A DNA stretch of 64,000 nucleotides from Methylovulum sp. (GCA_028712695.1 JAQTQZ010000006.1:62001-126000), one strand, 5' to 3'; counted from the stretch's first letter, positions 19,326 through 29,140 are shown. The notes: a model not told the origin generated them from the sequence alone. Translations and numbers: made by a program.

Positions 19326-19759
19326 TGTTCGCCTGGGGTTTGCTCTGTGGCAAAGCTAATATGGCTGAAACCCACCGCGCTAGCTGCCTCCAATGCCGTG
19401 ATGACAGCTTGGTGCGGCGTTTTGTTGTCCGCCCTAATGATAAATGGGGTTTGTGCGGCAGTTTCCGAAAATTTGCGTAACGCCTGTTGCAACGTTGCCT
19501 CCTTACGGTTGATGAGTTCATGCGGCAATCCCTCGTCATCTTCCACATAGTAGGTGCCATCCGCATCGATCGTCAACGTGACAGTGTTGTCAGTCGATTC
19601 AGTTTCAGTACTGTCCGCTTCGGGCAGCTTAAGCTTAATCGCGGTTTGCTGATTAAAAGTGGTGCTGACCATAAAAAAAAACAGCAGCAACAGCACGACA
19701 TCAACCATCGGTGTCATGGAAATTTCCGGTGCCACTCTCTTCCTGCGATGAAAATTCAT
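19322..19759 (-). CDS. ExbD/TolR family biopolymer transport protein
   Basis: A 145-residue protein with a single N-terminal membrane helix (MVDVVLLLLFFFMVSTTF, residues 18-35) preceded by EISMTPMVDV with the conserved proton-relay Asp, and a periplasmic domain. It works with the upstream ExbB/TolQ-type channel to use proton flow for energising outer-membrane processes or envelope transport. Coupled by 4-bp overlaps to both neighbours. Its place directly before lpxK hints at a role linked to lipid A export, but no MsbA is adjacent. Confidence 0.93.
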   Translation of the reverse strand: MNFHRRKRVAPEISMTPMVDVVLLLLFFFMVSTTFNQQTAIKLKLPEADSTETESTDNTVTLTIDADGTYYVEDDEGLPHELINRKEATLQQALRKFSETAAQTPFIIRADNKTPHQAVITALEAASAVGFSHISFATEQTPGEQ

Positions 19760-20373
19760 AACAAAGCCTCACGTTCACCGTGCAGAATATCGATCAGCTT
19801 AAGCGCTTCAGCCTCCATAGCAACCACATATTCATCGACCAAGCGTTCAAAATAACGATGAAAAATCAAACTGGGGATAGCCACTGTCAGGCCTGCTGCC
19901 GTGGTGAGCAACGCAACGGAAATACCGCCCGCCAAAACAGAGGGATCACCCACGCCGTGGGAGACGATTGAGGAAAATGCCTGGATCATCCCAACCACCG
20001 TGCCCAACAACCCCAGCAACGGGGCAATCGACGCGATAGTGCCTAACGCATTGAGAAAACGTTCCAGCTTATGCACCACCTGGCGACCCGCTTCTTCAAT
20101 GCACTCTTTCATCACATCGCGGCCATGATGGTTGTTAGCAAGCCCGGCGGACAAAATAAAACCGAGTGACGAGCTGCTTTTTAGGCGTTGCAAGGTGACA
20201 TCATCCAAATCTTGCTCGCGGGCTAAACGCCACACTTGGCGGACCAAATCCGGCGGCAACACTTTCTTTTTTTGTAAAGACCAAAACCGTTCGATAATAA
20301 TTGCCGTCGCGATAATTGAGCAAATTATCAGCGGCCACATCAGCCAACCTCCGCTTTTAATTATTTCAAACAC
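19756..20373 (-). CDS. MotA/TolQ/ExbB proton channel family protein
   Basis: A 205-residue inner-membrane protein with three membrane helices: MWPLIICSIIATAIIIERFW near residues 12-31, APLLGLLGTVVGMIQAF near 116-132, and the ALLTTAAGLTVAIPSLIFHRYF region near 155-178. These are hallmarks of the family. It forms the stator-like proton channel with the ExbD-type protein encoded next. First gene of the minus-strand lpxK-kdsB unit. Confidence 0.94.
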   Translation of the reverse strand: MFEIIKSGGWLMWPLIICSIIATAIIIERFWSLQKKKVLPPDLVRQVWRLAREQDLDDVTLQRLKSSSSLGFILSAGLANNHHGRDVMKECIEEAGRQVVHKLERFLNALGTIASIAPLLGLLGTVVGMIQAFSSIVSHGVGDPSVLAGGISVALLTTAAGLTVAIPSLIFHRYFERLVDEYVVAMEAEALKLIDILHGEREALL

Positions 20374-20436
20374 AATATTTCCTATAAGTGATAAATCAAA
20401 ATGTATCGCATCATTTTAGCTGAATACCCAATTATT

Positions 20437-21582
20437 TTAAGTTTTTTCCCGCCCCACCCACAGGTAGGCTATCAGCAAAGCCAAGCTGCACGCTATTGTG
20501 CTTGCCGAATAGATAAACTCCGGCGCTAATAATTCCCAATAATAGCCACTATACAAACTGCCTAACATACCCCCCAAGCCCATACACAAACTGCCATATA
20601 GCGCCTGGCCTTTACCCTGATGTTGTTGGCCAAAATAATCATGCACCAGATGTATCGCGGCAACATGCGTGCTGCCAAAGGTTGCCGCATGCAGCAATTG
20701 GGCAAAAACCAACACGCCCCAATAATCCGCCCCCCACCCTATCATCAGCCAGCGGATTATCGCCAGGACGATACTGACCAATAAAATCCCCCGCAATGAA
20801 AAGCGTTTTAATAGAGGTTTCATGTAGATGAACAAAATAATTTCCGCCACTACGCCAAGCGCCCAAAGGCCACCGGTTAAAGTCGCCGAATAGTGGTAAT
20901 GCTGCAAATAGATTGAGTAAAAAACATAATAGGGCGTGTGCGCCATGTGGATCAGCATGCCCATGACAAAAAACGCGGCAACAGCGGGTTTTTTAAGGAT
21001 TTGCCAAATGCGGATAGGCGTCTGTTCGTGATGTGCCGTGCGGGGTGCTTCGGGGACTATCAACGTGAGCAACCAATTGGCAGCCAGCAAAGCAGTGATG
21101 CCGACCGGCAATAAGGCGATAGGCTGGCTATCGAGCAACCAGCCGATGCCCTGCACGGTGGCAATAAAGCCGATAGACCCCCAGAGCCTGATCTGGCTAT
21201 AACGGTGCGGTTCGTTTTTTAAATGGAAGAGGGTGGTGGCTTCAAATTGGGGCAAGGACGCATTCCAGAAAAAACTGAACGCGACGGTTATCAGGGCAAA
21301 TTCCAAATAGTCTTCGGCAAATAAAAAGCCTGCAAACAGCAATGCCGCGAAAAAGGAGGCGAACCGGATAATCGGCAAGCTTTTGCCAGTATGATCCGCT
21401 ATCCACCCCCAGACATTAGGCGCAACAATTTTTGTGCCTATCAGCAGCGCCGAAAGCTGGCCGATCTCAAGCGGATTAAAACCGCTATCTTTTAAATAAA
21501 GGCTCCAATACGGAACAAGGGCACCAACCGTGGCAAAATAGAAAAAATAAAAACCTGATAATCGCCAGTACGGGACAGACAT
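20437..21582 (-). CDS. MFS transporter, HcaT/LacY-like MFS_1 type
   Basis: A 381-residue protein with about 12 hydrophobic segments. The N terminus (PYWRLSGFYFFYFATVGALVPYW, in part) and the GWIADHTGK loop between helices 2 and 3 are typical of the MFS_1-like group that includes HcaT. The substrate cannot be deduced. It lies after fumC on the same strand with an 88-bp gap that holds a hairpin, so it may be transcribed separately. Confidence 0.87.
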   Translation of the reverse strand: MSVPYWRLSGFYFFYFATVGALVPYWSLYLKDSGFNPLEIGQLSALLIGTKIVAPNVWGWIADHTGKSLPIIRFASFFAALLFAGFLFAEDYLEFALITVAFSFFWNASLPQFEATTLFHLKNEPHRYSQIRLWGSIGFIATVQGIGWLLDSQPIALLPVGITALLAANWLLTLIVPEAPRTAHHEQTPIRIWQILKKPAVAAFFVMGMLIHMAHTPYYVFYSIYLQHYHYSATLTGGLWALGVVAEIILFIYMKPLLKRFSLRGILLVSIVLAIIRWLMIGWGADYWGVLVFAQLLHAATFGSTHVAAIHLVHDYFGQQHQGKGQALYGSLCMGLGGMLGSLYSGYYWELLAPEFIYSASTIACSLALLIAYLWVGREKT

Positions 21583-21640
21583 CCAAATAACCTATATAAA
21601 ATTAGAAATCCCGCCCTTCTGCCAATGCAATCAGCAAAGT

Positions 21641-21660
21641 TGGAGTAAATTTTTACTCCA
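21641..21660. terminator. intergenic palindrome between fumC and the MFS gene
   Basis: Perfect 9-bp arms TGGAGTAAA and TTTACTCCA with a 2-nt centre lie just after the fumC stop. On the minus strand this could end fumC transcription. The arms match those at 10538. Confidence 0.45.
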
Positions 21661-21670
21661 TGATTAAGCG

Positions 21671-23053
21671 TTATTCGTTGATACCGCCGTGGGTCAAATG
21701 CCCTGGCTCCAACAATTTTGCCAATTCTTCAAGGCTTAATCCGGTCATTTCAGCGGCAACTTCGATAATAGGCCGCCCCTGTTTATACGCCGCTTTGGCA
21801 ACTTCGGCGGCTTTGGCATAACCGATGATAGGATTTAACGCCGTCACCAAAATGGGGTTTTTTGCCAGCGCCTGTTGCAAATTGTCTTCTCTGACAGTGA
21901 AGCCTGCTATCGCCTTGTCCGCCAACAATCGGCTGACATTGGCAAGCAGCTCTATGCTTTGCAAGCTATTGTAAGCAATCACCGGCAACATGACATTCAG
22001 CTGAAAGCTGCCGGATTGCCCGGCAATCGTGATGGTCGCGTCATTGCCTATCACTTGCGCCGCCACCATTGCAGTCGCTTCGGGGATAACGGGGTTGACT
22101 TTGCCGGGCATGATGCTGCTACCCGGCTGTAATGCGGTCAGTTCAATCTCACCCAATCCGGCTAACGGCCCTGAATTCATCCAGCGCAAATCATTGGCGA
22201 TTTTCATTAAGCTGACTGCGATCACTTTCATCTGACCGGATAATTCAACCAACGCATCTTGCGAACTTAAGCTTTCAAAAAAGGAGCTATTCGGCATAAA
22301 CGGCAAACCGGTTTCCGCGCTTAACACCTGCGCAAATTGGGCGGCAAAGCGCGGGTCGGCATTAATGCCCGTGCCGACCGCCGTGCCGCCCTGCGCGAGC
22401 TTATACACCCTAGGTAAAGTGGCATTGATCCGGTCGATGCCATTGCGTATCTGCAACGCCCAGCCGCCCAATTCTTGGCTCATGCGCACCGGCATGGCAT
22501 CCATCAAATGGGTGCGCCCAGTCTTAGTGATGTGGTCTAGCGAGGCGGCTTTTTGTTCTATCGTTTCAGCCAAATGCGCAAGGCCAGGCAGTAACTTTTG
22601 TTGGCACTCAATTGCCGCACTGACATGAATCGCGGTCGGAATGACGTCATTGCTACTTTGCCCCATATTCACATGGTCATTCGCACTGACCGCAACGCCC
22701 GCTATCTGCGTTGCCAGATGCGCCAGCACTTCATTGACATTCATATTGGTGCTGGTGCCTGAGCCGGTCTGGAACACATCAATCGGGAACTGGTCGGTGT
22801 GCTGGCCATCGATAATGCGTTGCGCCGCTTCGATAATCGCATTGCCCAATACGGGCTCCAGTTCTCCCAAGTCCATGTTAACTTTAGCGGCGGTTTTTTT
22901 AATCAGCGCAACCGTTTTGATAAACGCAGGAGGTAGCGCCAAGCCACTGATCGGGAAATTATTGATGGCGCGCTGGGTTTGTGCCGCGTACAGTGCCGTG
23001 ACAGGGACTTCCAATTCACCCATGCTGTCTTTTTCTAAACGGTATTCAGTCAT
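21671..23053 (-). CDS. fumC: class II fumarate hydratase
   Basis: A 460-residue iron-independent fumarase of the TCA cycle, interconverting fumarate and malate. It starts EYRLEKDSMGELEVP and contains TGSGTSTNMNVNEV, SSNDVIPTAIH, the TGRTHLMDAMPV active-site segment near residue 190, and the superfamily signature GSSIMPGKVNPV near residue 315. Full length. Its 5' end overlaps the glutaredoxin-like gene by 8 bp. Confidence 0.97.
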   Translation of the reverse strand: MTEYRLEKDSMGELEVPVTALYAAQTQRAINNFPISGLALPPAFIKTVALIKKTAAKVNMDLGELEPVLGNAIIEAAQRIIDGQHTDQFPIDVFQTGSGTSTNMNVNEVLAHLATQIAGVAVSANDHVNMGQSSNDVIPTAIHVSAAIECQQKLLPGLAHLAETIEQKAASLDHITKTGRTHLMDAMPVRMSQELGGWALQIRNGIDRINATLPRVYKLAQGGTAVGTGINADPRFAAQFAQVLSAETGLPFMPNSSFFESLSSQDALVELSGQMKVIAVSLMKIANDLRWMNSGPLAGLGEIELTALQPGSSIMPGKVNPVIPEATAMVAAQVIGNDATITIAGQSGSFQLNVMLPVIAYNSLQSIELLANVSRLLADKAIAGFTVREDNLQQALAKNPILVTALNPIIGYAKAAEVAKAAYKQGRPIIEVAAEMTGLSLEELAKLLEPGHLTHGGINE

Positions 23054-23303
23054 GTCTTAACGCCTCTATAAATGCTTTGACATCGGCCTGGTCAAAAGGC
23101 CAGCCAAGGTCGGTTTCTGTTTCGGGATGGTATAAAACGGGGATACGGGTGGCATAGTGCGCCTGCCATTCTTCATGGTCGGCAATATCTATGTTTTCAA
23201 TAAACAAGTCATGATCTTCCAGCCAACATTGATTGACGATGGTTAGCGCCTGTTCGCAAAGATGGCAACCCACCGTCTCCAGCAGCAATAAACGTATGGA
23301 CAT
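23046..23303 (-). CDS. glutaredoxin-like protein (DUF836)
   Basis: An 85-residue thioredoxin-fold protein with a CHLC redox motif at Cys13 and Cys16 and a cis-Pro region (TRIPVLYH). It belongs to the DUF836 glutaredoxin-like group, probably a thiol oxidoreductase. It overlaps fumC by 8 bp and the YqhA-family gene by 1 bp. Confidence 0.9.
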   Translation of the reverse strand: MSIRLLLLETVGCHLCEQALTIVNQCWLEDHDLFIENIDIADHEEWQAHYATRIPVLYHPETETDLGWPFDQADVKAFIEALRHD

Positions 23304-23809
23304 TAGTGTTTGGTCAGTTTATCCAAATAACCCATGAACAGGGCGGAAATCACTAAAGTGAGATGGATCACGACATACCAGAGCAATTTGTCATTATCGG
23401 TGGCGTTGATATTCATAAATACTTTCAGCAGATGGATCGAAGAAATGGCGACTATCGACGACGCCACTTTCATTTTCATTGAACCGTAATCATGCGTCCC
23501 TAGCCAGTCTAATTTTTCAGTTGTCTCCCCTATATCAAGGCGTGAGACAAAATTTTCATAGCCGCTGAACATGATGATGACAACCAAGCTGCCGACTAGG
23601 GTCAGGTCAATCAAGGTTAGCAGTGTCAGGGTAAAGTCAGTTTCGCCCATTTCAAAAATGTGCGGGATGAAGTGGTAGAGTTCTTGGAAGAATTTCAGGA
23701 AAATTGCCAGCATAACAAAACTCATCCCGACATAAATCGGCGCCAACATCCAGCGGCTGGCGTAGATTAGCCGCTCCATTGAGCGCTCTAGCCGTTGTCT
23801 AAATAGCAT
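23303..23809 (-). CDS. YqhA / TIGR00645 family membrane protein
   Basis: A 168-residue inner-membrane protein. The start at 23809 ([20 protein letters not shown] in part) aligns with the E. coli YqhA N terminus (ERxLxxxxYASRWLLAP), and it sits 1 bp after the stop of the preceding gene, so the longer frame reaching into that gene is rejected. Three to four hydrophobic segments are visible. Family function is unknown. Confidence 0.88.
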   Translation of the reverse strand: MLFRQRLERSMERLIYASRWMLAPIYVGMSFVMLAIFLKFFQELYHFIPHIFEMGETDFTLTLLTLIDLTLVGSLVVIIMFSGYENFVSRLDIGETTEKLDWLGTHDYGSMKMKVASSIVAISSIHLLKVFMNINATDNDKLLWYVVIHLTLVISALFMGYLDKLTKH

Positions 23810-23810
23810 G

Positions 23811-24836
23811 TCAGTTTTTGGCCGTATATTTTTGTTTGTTCCGGTTTGACCAATATGCGGTAGCCAATTCATGCGCTTGCTGTTGGCTGTCCGCCTTGCC
23901 TAACAATTTAAGGGCGATTGCAGCCGTGCCGATAATGGACGCCGTCGCAAATTCATCATCGAGGTGGCCTTGCCAGACTAAGGCCAACTGTTCAGGGTCA
24001 AGCAATTCGGCTTTGATATGGCGGCGACCAAACAGCGCAGGCCAGTTTTCATCAGACAACTCGCCGTTATGGACACTTTGCACTAGACATTCCATATCGG
24101 GGTTGCGTTCGGTTTCACCGCCCTCACCTTTTAAAACCGCCATGTGTGGCTGGTTGAGCAACGCCGCAGCCTGTTGGTGGACGGGACGGTAACTAGGGTG
24201 AAAAATGCCTTGGATGCTGTAATCGGCGTTAAATGGATTGAGCAGACGCACCAAAGTATGCACCGGTGAACGCAAACCCAAAACTGGCCGTAATTCAATA
24301 ATATCGTGCAATTTAGGGCAGAATTGCTGTAATGACAGATAGCTGAAGTGTTGCCCAGCCAACTGTTGCCTGGCCTGCTCAACCGATTCCGCACGTTGCA
24401 GGCCTAGCGCATTGAGCGCATCTTCCGTGTACAGCCTGCCTGCGGTATGCCCTGCCGCACCGTGCATAAAGACCGTGATGCCATTGTCTGCCAACAACAA
24501 AGCGGACAATAAAAACCACGGCAAATGCCTGCGTTTGCCCGCATAAGTCGACCAATCCAGATCAACATGCGTACCTGAGGCAAAGCTGAACTGCTCACGG
24601 GCAGCCTGCACAAAGCCCGCCAGCTCTTCCGGCGTTTCTTCCTTGACCCGCATCAGCATTAAAAATGCGCCCAACTGAATGGGCAAAACGCGGTCGCTCA
24701 GTATCATCTGCATGGCGCGATAGGCTTCCTCTTGCGTCAAAGGCCTGGAGCCTTTTTTGCCTTTGCCTAAAATGCGGATGGTTTCTGCGAAGGGATGTTC
24801 TGGATGGGGGGTATCTTCGTGATGCCGGACAGTCAT
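23811..24836 (-). CDS. ybiB: TrpD2/YbiB-type glycosyl transferase family protein
   Basis: A 341-residue relative of anthranilate phosphoribosyltransferase. It has the N-terminal helical domain ([21 protein letters not shown] in part; [17 protein letters not shown]) and the FMHGAAGH segment in place of the TrpD catalytic loop. The E. coli homologue YbiB (TrpD2) binds nucleic acid and is not a tryptophan-pathway enzyme. No trp genes are nearby, which fits. Overlaps cyoE by 4 bp. Confidence 0.87.
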   Translation of the reverse strand: MTVRHHEDTPHPEHPFAETIRILGKGKKGSRPLTQEEAYRAMQMILSDRVLPIQLGAFLMLMRVKEETPEELAGFVQAAREQFSFASGTHVDLDWSTYAGKRRHLPWFLLSALLLADNGITVFMHGAAGHTAGRLYTEDALNALGLQRAESVEQARQQLAGQHFSYLSLQQFCPKLHDIIELRPVLGLRSPVHTLVRLLNPFNADYSIQGIFHPSYRPVHQQAAALLNQPHMAVLKGEGGETERNPDMECLVQSVHNGELSDENWPALFGRRHIKAELLDPEQLALVWQGHLDDEFATASIIGTAAIALKLLGKADSQQQAHELATAYWSNRNKQKYTAKN

Positions 24837-25720
24837 AAGGTGTATTTGAAATAATGGTCGATTAACAAAACAGCAAACAAGACAGTGATATAAACAATGG
24901 AATAACCAAAGGTCTTCATCGCCGTTTTGTTGTCTTTAGTCCGCATCATCAGGAGGGCGAGATAAATGAACACCAATCCTAAAGGCACCGCAGACGCCAG
25001 ATAAATCAGCCCGCTCATGCCAGTCAAATAAGGCAACAGCGTGACTATCAGCAGCAATACCGTGTACAGCAGGATTTGCAGGCGGGTAAATTCAACCCCA
25101 TGCGTGACCGGCAACATCGGGATGTTGACCTTGGCGTATTCCTCCCGTCGGGCAATCGCCAACGCCCAAAAATGCGGCGGGGTCCAGACGAAAATAATCA
25201 ACGCCAGCAGCAAGGCGTAAGGGTCAATAGTGTTAGTCATCGCACACCAGCCGAGCAGTGGCGGGGTCGCGCCGAACGCGCCGCCAATGACGATATTTTG
25301 TGGCGTGGCACGTTTAAGGTACAGCGTATAAACAATGGCGTAACCGAATAAGGACAGAAAGGTCAGCACGGCTGTCAGGACATTGACCATCAACGTCAAC
25401 AACAGCATCGAACCGATGCCTAGCACAATGGCAAAAGCCATCACATTGGTGGCGGTTAATGAGCCTTGGGGTAACGGGCGGTGTTCGGTACGGGCCATTT
25501 GCGCATCGGCCTTGCGGTCAATAAAATGATTGATCGCCGCCGCTGAAGACGCCGCAAGGGCAATACCGACAGTCCCATAAATAACCGTTGCTATAGGTGG
25601 CATTCCGGGCACTGCCAGCAACATGCCGACAATCGCCGTAAACAGCATTTCCAAAACCACATTGGGCTTGCACAGCGTCAGATAGTTTTTCCAGGAAATA
25701 TTGGGGGTTTGGTTAGACAT
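24833..25720 (-). CDS. cyoE: protoheme IX farnesyltransferase (heme O synthase)
   Basis: A UbiA-superfamily membrane enzyme that attaches a farnesyl group to heme b to make heme O for terminal oxidases. From 25720 it has 295 residues and about nine membrane helices. The first Asp-rich site [21 protein letters not shown] (in part) and the second [20 protein letters not shown] region are intact. Met at 25720 ([19 protein letters not shown]) matches the family start; an ATG 27 bp upstream is possible. First gene of the minus-strand run ending in fumC. Confidence 0.94.
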   Translation of the reverse strand: MSNQTPNISWKNYLTLCKPNVVLEMLFTAIVGMLLAVPGMPPIATVIYGTVGIALAASSAAAINHFIDRKADAQMARTEHRPLPQGSLTATNVMAFAIVLGIGSMLLLTLMVNVLTAVLTFLSLFGYAIVYTLYLKRATPQNIVIGGAFGATPPLLGWCAMTNTIDPYALLLALIIFVWTPPHFWALAIARREEYAKVNIPMLPVTHGVEFTRLQILLYTVLLLIVTLLPYLTGMSGLIYLASAVPLGLVFIYLALLMMRTKDNKTAMKTFGYSIVYITVLFAVLLIDHYFKYTL

Positions 25721-26096
25721 TTGCTTAAACACCAACTTTAAAATCATTCTATAGAATACAGTGAACCGTTCATTATTGAAATAGCCCGATTATTCTGGTT
25801 TTTATTGACAAGACACGTGCTGTTCTTTTTCCATAGGGTAACGCGGCAGAGCCTAAATAGCATTGGCCAATGGCCAATATTTGACTGGCACAACCCAAAT
25901 CACATGAAGGGCAAATGTGTTGAAACTTATCTTCGGCTATTTGCAGGGACTAATCGTATTCGCAAACCTGTTGTCTGAACACCATGTTTGAATCGATAAA
26001 TTTTTTGGCATACTTACCATTCCAAGCAAAGCTGGCTTTGCTTGTCAGGAGAGTAATTTTCGAAAAAATCTCAGATAGATTCTATGGGACACATAA
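25721..26096. other. intergenic gap, no gene supported
   Basis: This stretch lies upstream of cyoE and downstream of the convergent SPFH gene region. An inverted repeat around 25862-25876 (TTGGCCAATGGCCAA) is visible. I find no supported gene or RNA. Confidence 0.35.
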
Positions 26097-26144
26097 GTCT
26101 AACGTTATAGTAAGGGGCGTTGCCTGGCTTTATCGCGCAACGCC
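26097..26144 (-). repeat. attC-like half-site downstream of the SPFH gene
   Basis: Read on the minus strand, this ends CCCCTTACTATAACGTTAGAC in parts, with GTTAGAC fitting the R' consensus GTTRRRY. It resembles the 3' ends of the two attC sites at 28.7 and 29.9 kb (CCCTTAC then AACGTTGGGC or AACGTTAGGC). An 8-bp stem (GGCGTTGC / GCAACGCC) lies inside it. No matching R'' core is evident, so it may be truncated. Orientation is opposite to the other two sites. Confidence 0.4.
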
Positions 26145-26169
26145 TGGTGGACTGCAGGATCAGCCTTTT

Positions 26170-26961
26170 TCACTGACCTACCAGTACGGGTACATTGCCT
26201 TGGACTATTACGCAATTTTTGCTTTCCCTGCACGCTTCGGAATATCGCTTGATTGACTCCAGTTGTACAAACTGCGCAGCATCAAGCTTCATTTGCTCAC
26301 GATAAGCATTGTCCGCGTTTGCTCTACTCTGTTCCGCTTGGAGTCTTGAGTCTTCCGATAATTTTCGTTGTTTTTCTGTCTTTACGCGCTGCTGTTGGAT
26401 AGCGGTGTTGTTCATTTCAACAATGACAGCCGGGTCAGGAAGCGCCTTGCCCATGTTGACGTTTATAAGCGATACATGCAGTCCGGTCTTTTTGATGTGT
26501 TTCTTGAATTGATCTGCTATTTCTTTCTCGATGCTGGCAAGAGTCGCCGGATCGGTCATGATTGGAGTCATCTGATACTTTTTTGTCACGTCACGCACAA
26601 TCGTACGGTATTGCTCCTTTAGATTGTTCTCATACCAGTTTTCGTACCCGAAGTTTTTTACTAGTTCAGCAGGGTCACGCCATTGCAGCACAATGTAACT
26701 GGCATAGTTAATGAAGTTGTTGTCGTTGGTCGATAAATGTTCGAGCGGCTCGTTGTATTTGATTGGCGTTAACGCGACGGATACCCCACGAGTGGACCAC
26801 CAATACCACGACAGACCGGGTTTCTGTGTCTCGTCACGAACCCCGCCGTGACCAAAGAACCACGGATTGTCAACTATAACGGTTTCATATCCAGGCTCAG
26901 TGATGACTTTAGTACACCCATAAATCAGTACAAGGCAAATAAATGCAAACAGTGCTTTCAT
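26170..26961 (-). CDS. SPFH-domain lipoprotein
   Basis: A 263-residue protein. The ATG at 26961 is preceded by AAGGAGA and gives a lipoprotein signal (LVLIYGC lipobox, Cys16). Residues 60-190 resemble a prohibitin/SPFH domain (EKEIADQFKKHIKKTGLHV, VNMGKALPDPAVIVEMN), followed by a charged coiled-coil (QQQRVKTEKQRKLSEDSRLQ) and two C-terminal cysteines (ACRESKNC). SPFH proteins form membrane-associated oligomers; the role here is unknown. It sits alone on the minus strand between an attC-like half-site and an insertion sequence, so it may be a mobile-cassette gene. Confidence 0.8.
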   Translation of the reverse strand: MKALFAFICLVLIYGCTKVITEPGYETVIVDNPWFFGHGGVRDETQKPGLSWYWWSTRGVSVALTPIKYNEPLEHLSTNDNNFINYASYIVLQWRDPAELVKNFGYENWYENNLKEQYRTIVRDVTKKYQMTPIMTDPATLASIEKEIADQFKKHIKKTGLHVSLINVNMGKALPDPAVIVEMNNTAIQQQRVKTEKQRKLSEDSRLQAEQSRANADNAYREQMKLDAAQFVQLESIKRYSEACRESKNCVIVQGNVPVLVGQ

Positions 26962-27175
26962 TTTGAAAAATCTCCTTGGGAAAGCTTCCTTCGGCAAGGC
27001 TATAACGTTACGAGACGGTGAAAGTATTCCACCACCCGATACCTCATATAATATACCTATCCATAGTAAAGCCACAAAGCCCTTATGCCACAGCGCCGCT
27101 ACCACCCTACCTTAAATCGGCAACAAGATATGTTATTGCCCCCGAGTCGGGGGACATCGACATGGTCGCCATTCG

Positions 27176-27576
27176 GGTAGTGGGTCTAATCTGTAATTTA
27201 TATTAAACTAGCCGCCTATGACATGCTATCAAGAAATTACCTGCCCGACCTGCGGCAGCGGCAACAACATTATGAAATCAGGCCGCAGCGCGTTAGGCAT
27301 CCAACGTTACCGCTGCCGGAACCCCGGGGGCGGGACTAAGACCTTCATGCCCAGTTACCGTTACAAAGCCCTTGAACCGAGTGTCAAGACACAGGCAGTC
27401 GACATGGCCATCAACGGCAGCGGCATCCGTGACACGGCACGCGTACTGAAGATCAGCAAGAACACGGTCATGCACCTTAAAACCTCGTCCGGGTGAACCC
27501 AAACTTCCGGCCCGGAATGGGCAAAGTCGAATTTGGCTTGGATATTTATGCCTAATCGCAGATTAGACCCACTACC
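27176..27576 (+). mobile_element. internally deleted IS1-type element
   Basis: The element is bounded by 18-bp perfect inverted repeats: GGTAGTGGGTCTAATCTG at 27176-27193 and its reverse complement at 27559-27576. It is only 401 bp and contains one InsA-like reading frame; the DDE catalytic part is missing. No clear target-site duplication is visible beside the ends. It would need a transposase in trans, making it MITE-like. The first bases of the left end recur alone near 45561. Confidence 0.7.
27218..27496 (+). pseudogene. IS1-family InsA-like transposase fragment
   Basis: A 92-residue frame with a zinc-ribbon (CPTCGSGNNIMKSGRSALG, then YRCRNPGGG) and a helix-turn-helix (GIRDTARVLKISKNTVM) as in IS1-family InsA. 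After LKTSSG the frame is lost. The next frame continues with VNPNFRPGMGKVEFGLDIYA, a remnant of the IS1 tail, so a frameshift or deletion has removed the catalytic domain. A CxxG in place of the usual second Cys of the ribbon is also seen. Confidence 0.75.
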
Positions 27577-27804
27577 GTTGGACGAAATCACCTTGTTTCA
27601 AGATAAATTTGATTCTAAAAAATATCACCACCGGACTTTTAAAACACGCACTGAGAATTATAATTTGCAACCCAGAAACTTTACTTAAAATAGACCAAGA
27701 TAAAACCTTACTCAAAAAAAATGGCTATGTCACCGTTAATTATGGAATCATACCGCCAACGCCCTGTCTGATCAGTTAACCACCAATTTGATTGGGATAA
27801 GCTG

Positions 27805-28452
27805 ATGATTACCGAAGACTTTAAGGAATTGCTGTCAAGCCTCTGTGGACTTAGCCTTCATCACCGCAATGTGGCCAAGACCGCGCTTGATCGTCAAACC
27901 GACCTGCCCGCCATAGAATCGGTTGAAACCCGCTTGTCCGCATTGTGCGGGTATCCAGCTGTCGCGTTACGGCTTCGCCAGCGGCCTGCAACGCTACCGT
28001 TGCCAAAGCTGCCAGAAAACCTTCAACGCCCTGGCGGGTACCCCAACTCGCGGCTACGCCATAAGTCCAAATGGCTGGGTTACTTGGCGGCTTTGGCGGA
28101 GTCAAGAACGGTGCGCCAGTGCGCCCGAAGGCATTACAGAAGTGGATGAAGTCTATCTGCCCGAATCAGACAAGGGCAAGCGGAATCTAAGCCGCAAGCC
28201 CAGGAACGCGGGTGCAGTGCCCGAAAGCCCGGCATCTCCGACGAACAGGCCTGTATCTTGGTGACGCGTGACCGCTCCGGCCACACCCTCGATTTCGTGA
28301 CCGGCAACGGCCAGCTGACCAAGGCGCGTTTGGTGGATGCGCTGGGGTTCGTGCTGGCCACCGACGGCAATCCCACCTACAAGGGGGTTCTGCAGGGCAA
28401 AAGGTATCAGCCACGAAGCAGTCAACCTCAGCCAAGGCCAGCGGGTTAAGGG
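27805..28452 (+). pseudogene. IS1595-family (ISXO2-like) transposase remnant
   Basis: Fragments of one ISXO2-like transposase are spread over several frames. The N terminus MITEDFKELLSSLCGLS is at 27805; the zinc ribbon CPHCAGIQLSRYGFASGLQ lies near 27930 in another frame; then come ITEVDEVYLPESDKG near 28130 and VTRDRSGHTLDFVTGNGQL near 28260, and finally NLSQGQRVKG near 28430. At least three frameshifts and a missing C terminus make it non-functional. Flanking sequences (27590-27800 and 28520-28690) hold fragments that I do not recognise. Confidence 0.75.
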
Positions 28453-28697
28453 GGCTTCCCCAACTCCGCAATGGCTGCTCAATGCCGCCTTGGGGAATTT
28501 TCAACAATTAACGGTAACATAGCCTTCAAAAAGGACTTGAGTTGACCAGTCATAGTAACGATCAGGAAGATATTTTTAATATTATTACCGGTCTACGCCA
28601 TGCCTATAACGCAGGAAAAGGGTTTATGGCTGTTGCTAGGCCACAGTTATGAACGAATTCTGCAACACATAAAAAGTAGTATCAGTTGTATTGCACA

Positions 28698-28819
28698 GCC
28701 CAACAAGTCAGTCAAGGGACGCGCCGCCCGCTGGCGGTTTTGAAATTCAGTTTTTTATCAAGGTTTGCCTGCGTCGTTTCGCTTTTGTTAGCAACGCGTC
28801 CCTTACCGTAACGTTGGGC
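28698..28819 (+). repeat. integron attC recombination site 1
   Basis: The site begins with the R'' core GCCCAAC (28698-28704) and ends with the R' core GTTGGGC (28813-28819), 122 bp in all. Inner arms AAGGGACGCG (28714-28723) and CGCGTCCCTT (28795-28804) are perfectly complementary, giving the folded single-strand structure recognised by IntI. Length is like the long VCR-type sites of chromosomal integrons. Confidence 0.75.
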
Positions 28820-28843
28820 TTCTTTACTTCCCCACATAGGCCC

Positions 28844-28880
28844 GTAATGTTGGGGGTAAGCCCCCCCCCCCCAACATTAC
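28844..28880. repeat. hairpin with 12-C homopolymer
   Basis: Perfect 13-bp arms, GTAATGTTGGGGG (28844-28856) and CCCCCAACATTAC (28868-28880), with the loop and one arm formed in part by a run of 12 C (28861-28872). It follows attC site 1 directly. Confidence 0.6.
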
Positions 28881-29140
28881 CAACTGAACCTGAGATTTCG
28901 CAGTGTCGGCGGATTAAAACTACGCGCGGCTGGCTACGAGGTTTAACAAGGTTTGTGAAGCGCACCTAAGCCGCACTACTGCGTTAGTACGCCAAAAAGT
29001 AATGTCATGATAAACAGGGGGCTTGATAATCCCCCAAGTCTCTAAATAAGGACATTGGATTAAAGCTTCTGTTTTTAATGGCAGCAACAGAAGCTATAGT
29101 AAGGAATTGGCTGCCATCACTTATATTGGAGGAAAGTAAC

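Noticed and set aside
25984-26256. 90-codon plus-strand frame upstream of the SPFH gene end
   Set aside because: It overlaps the 3' end of the SPFH gene and the attC-like half-site, has no ribosome-binding site and no recognisable protein features.
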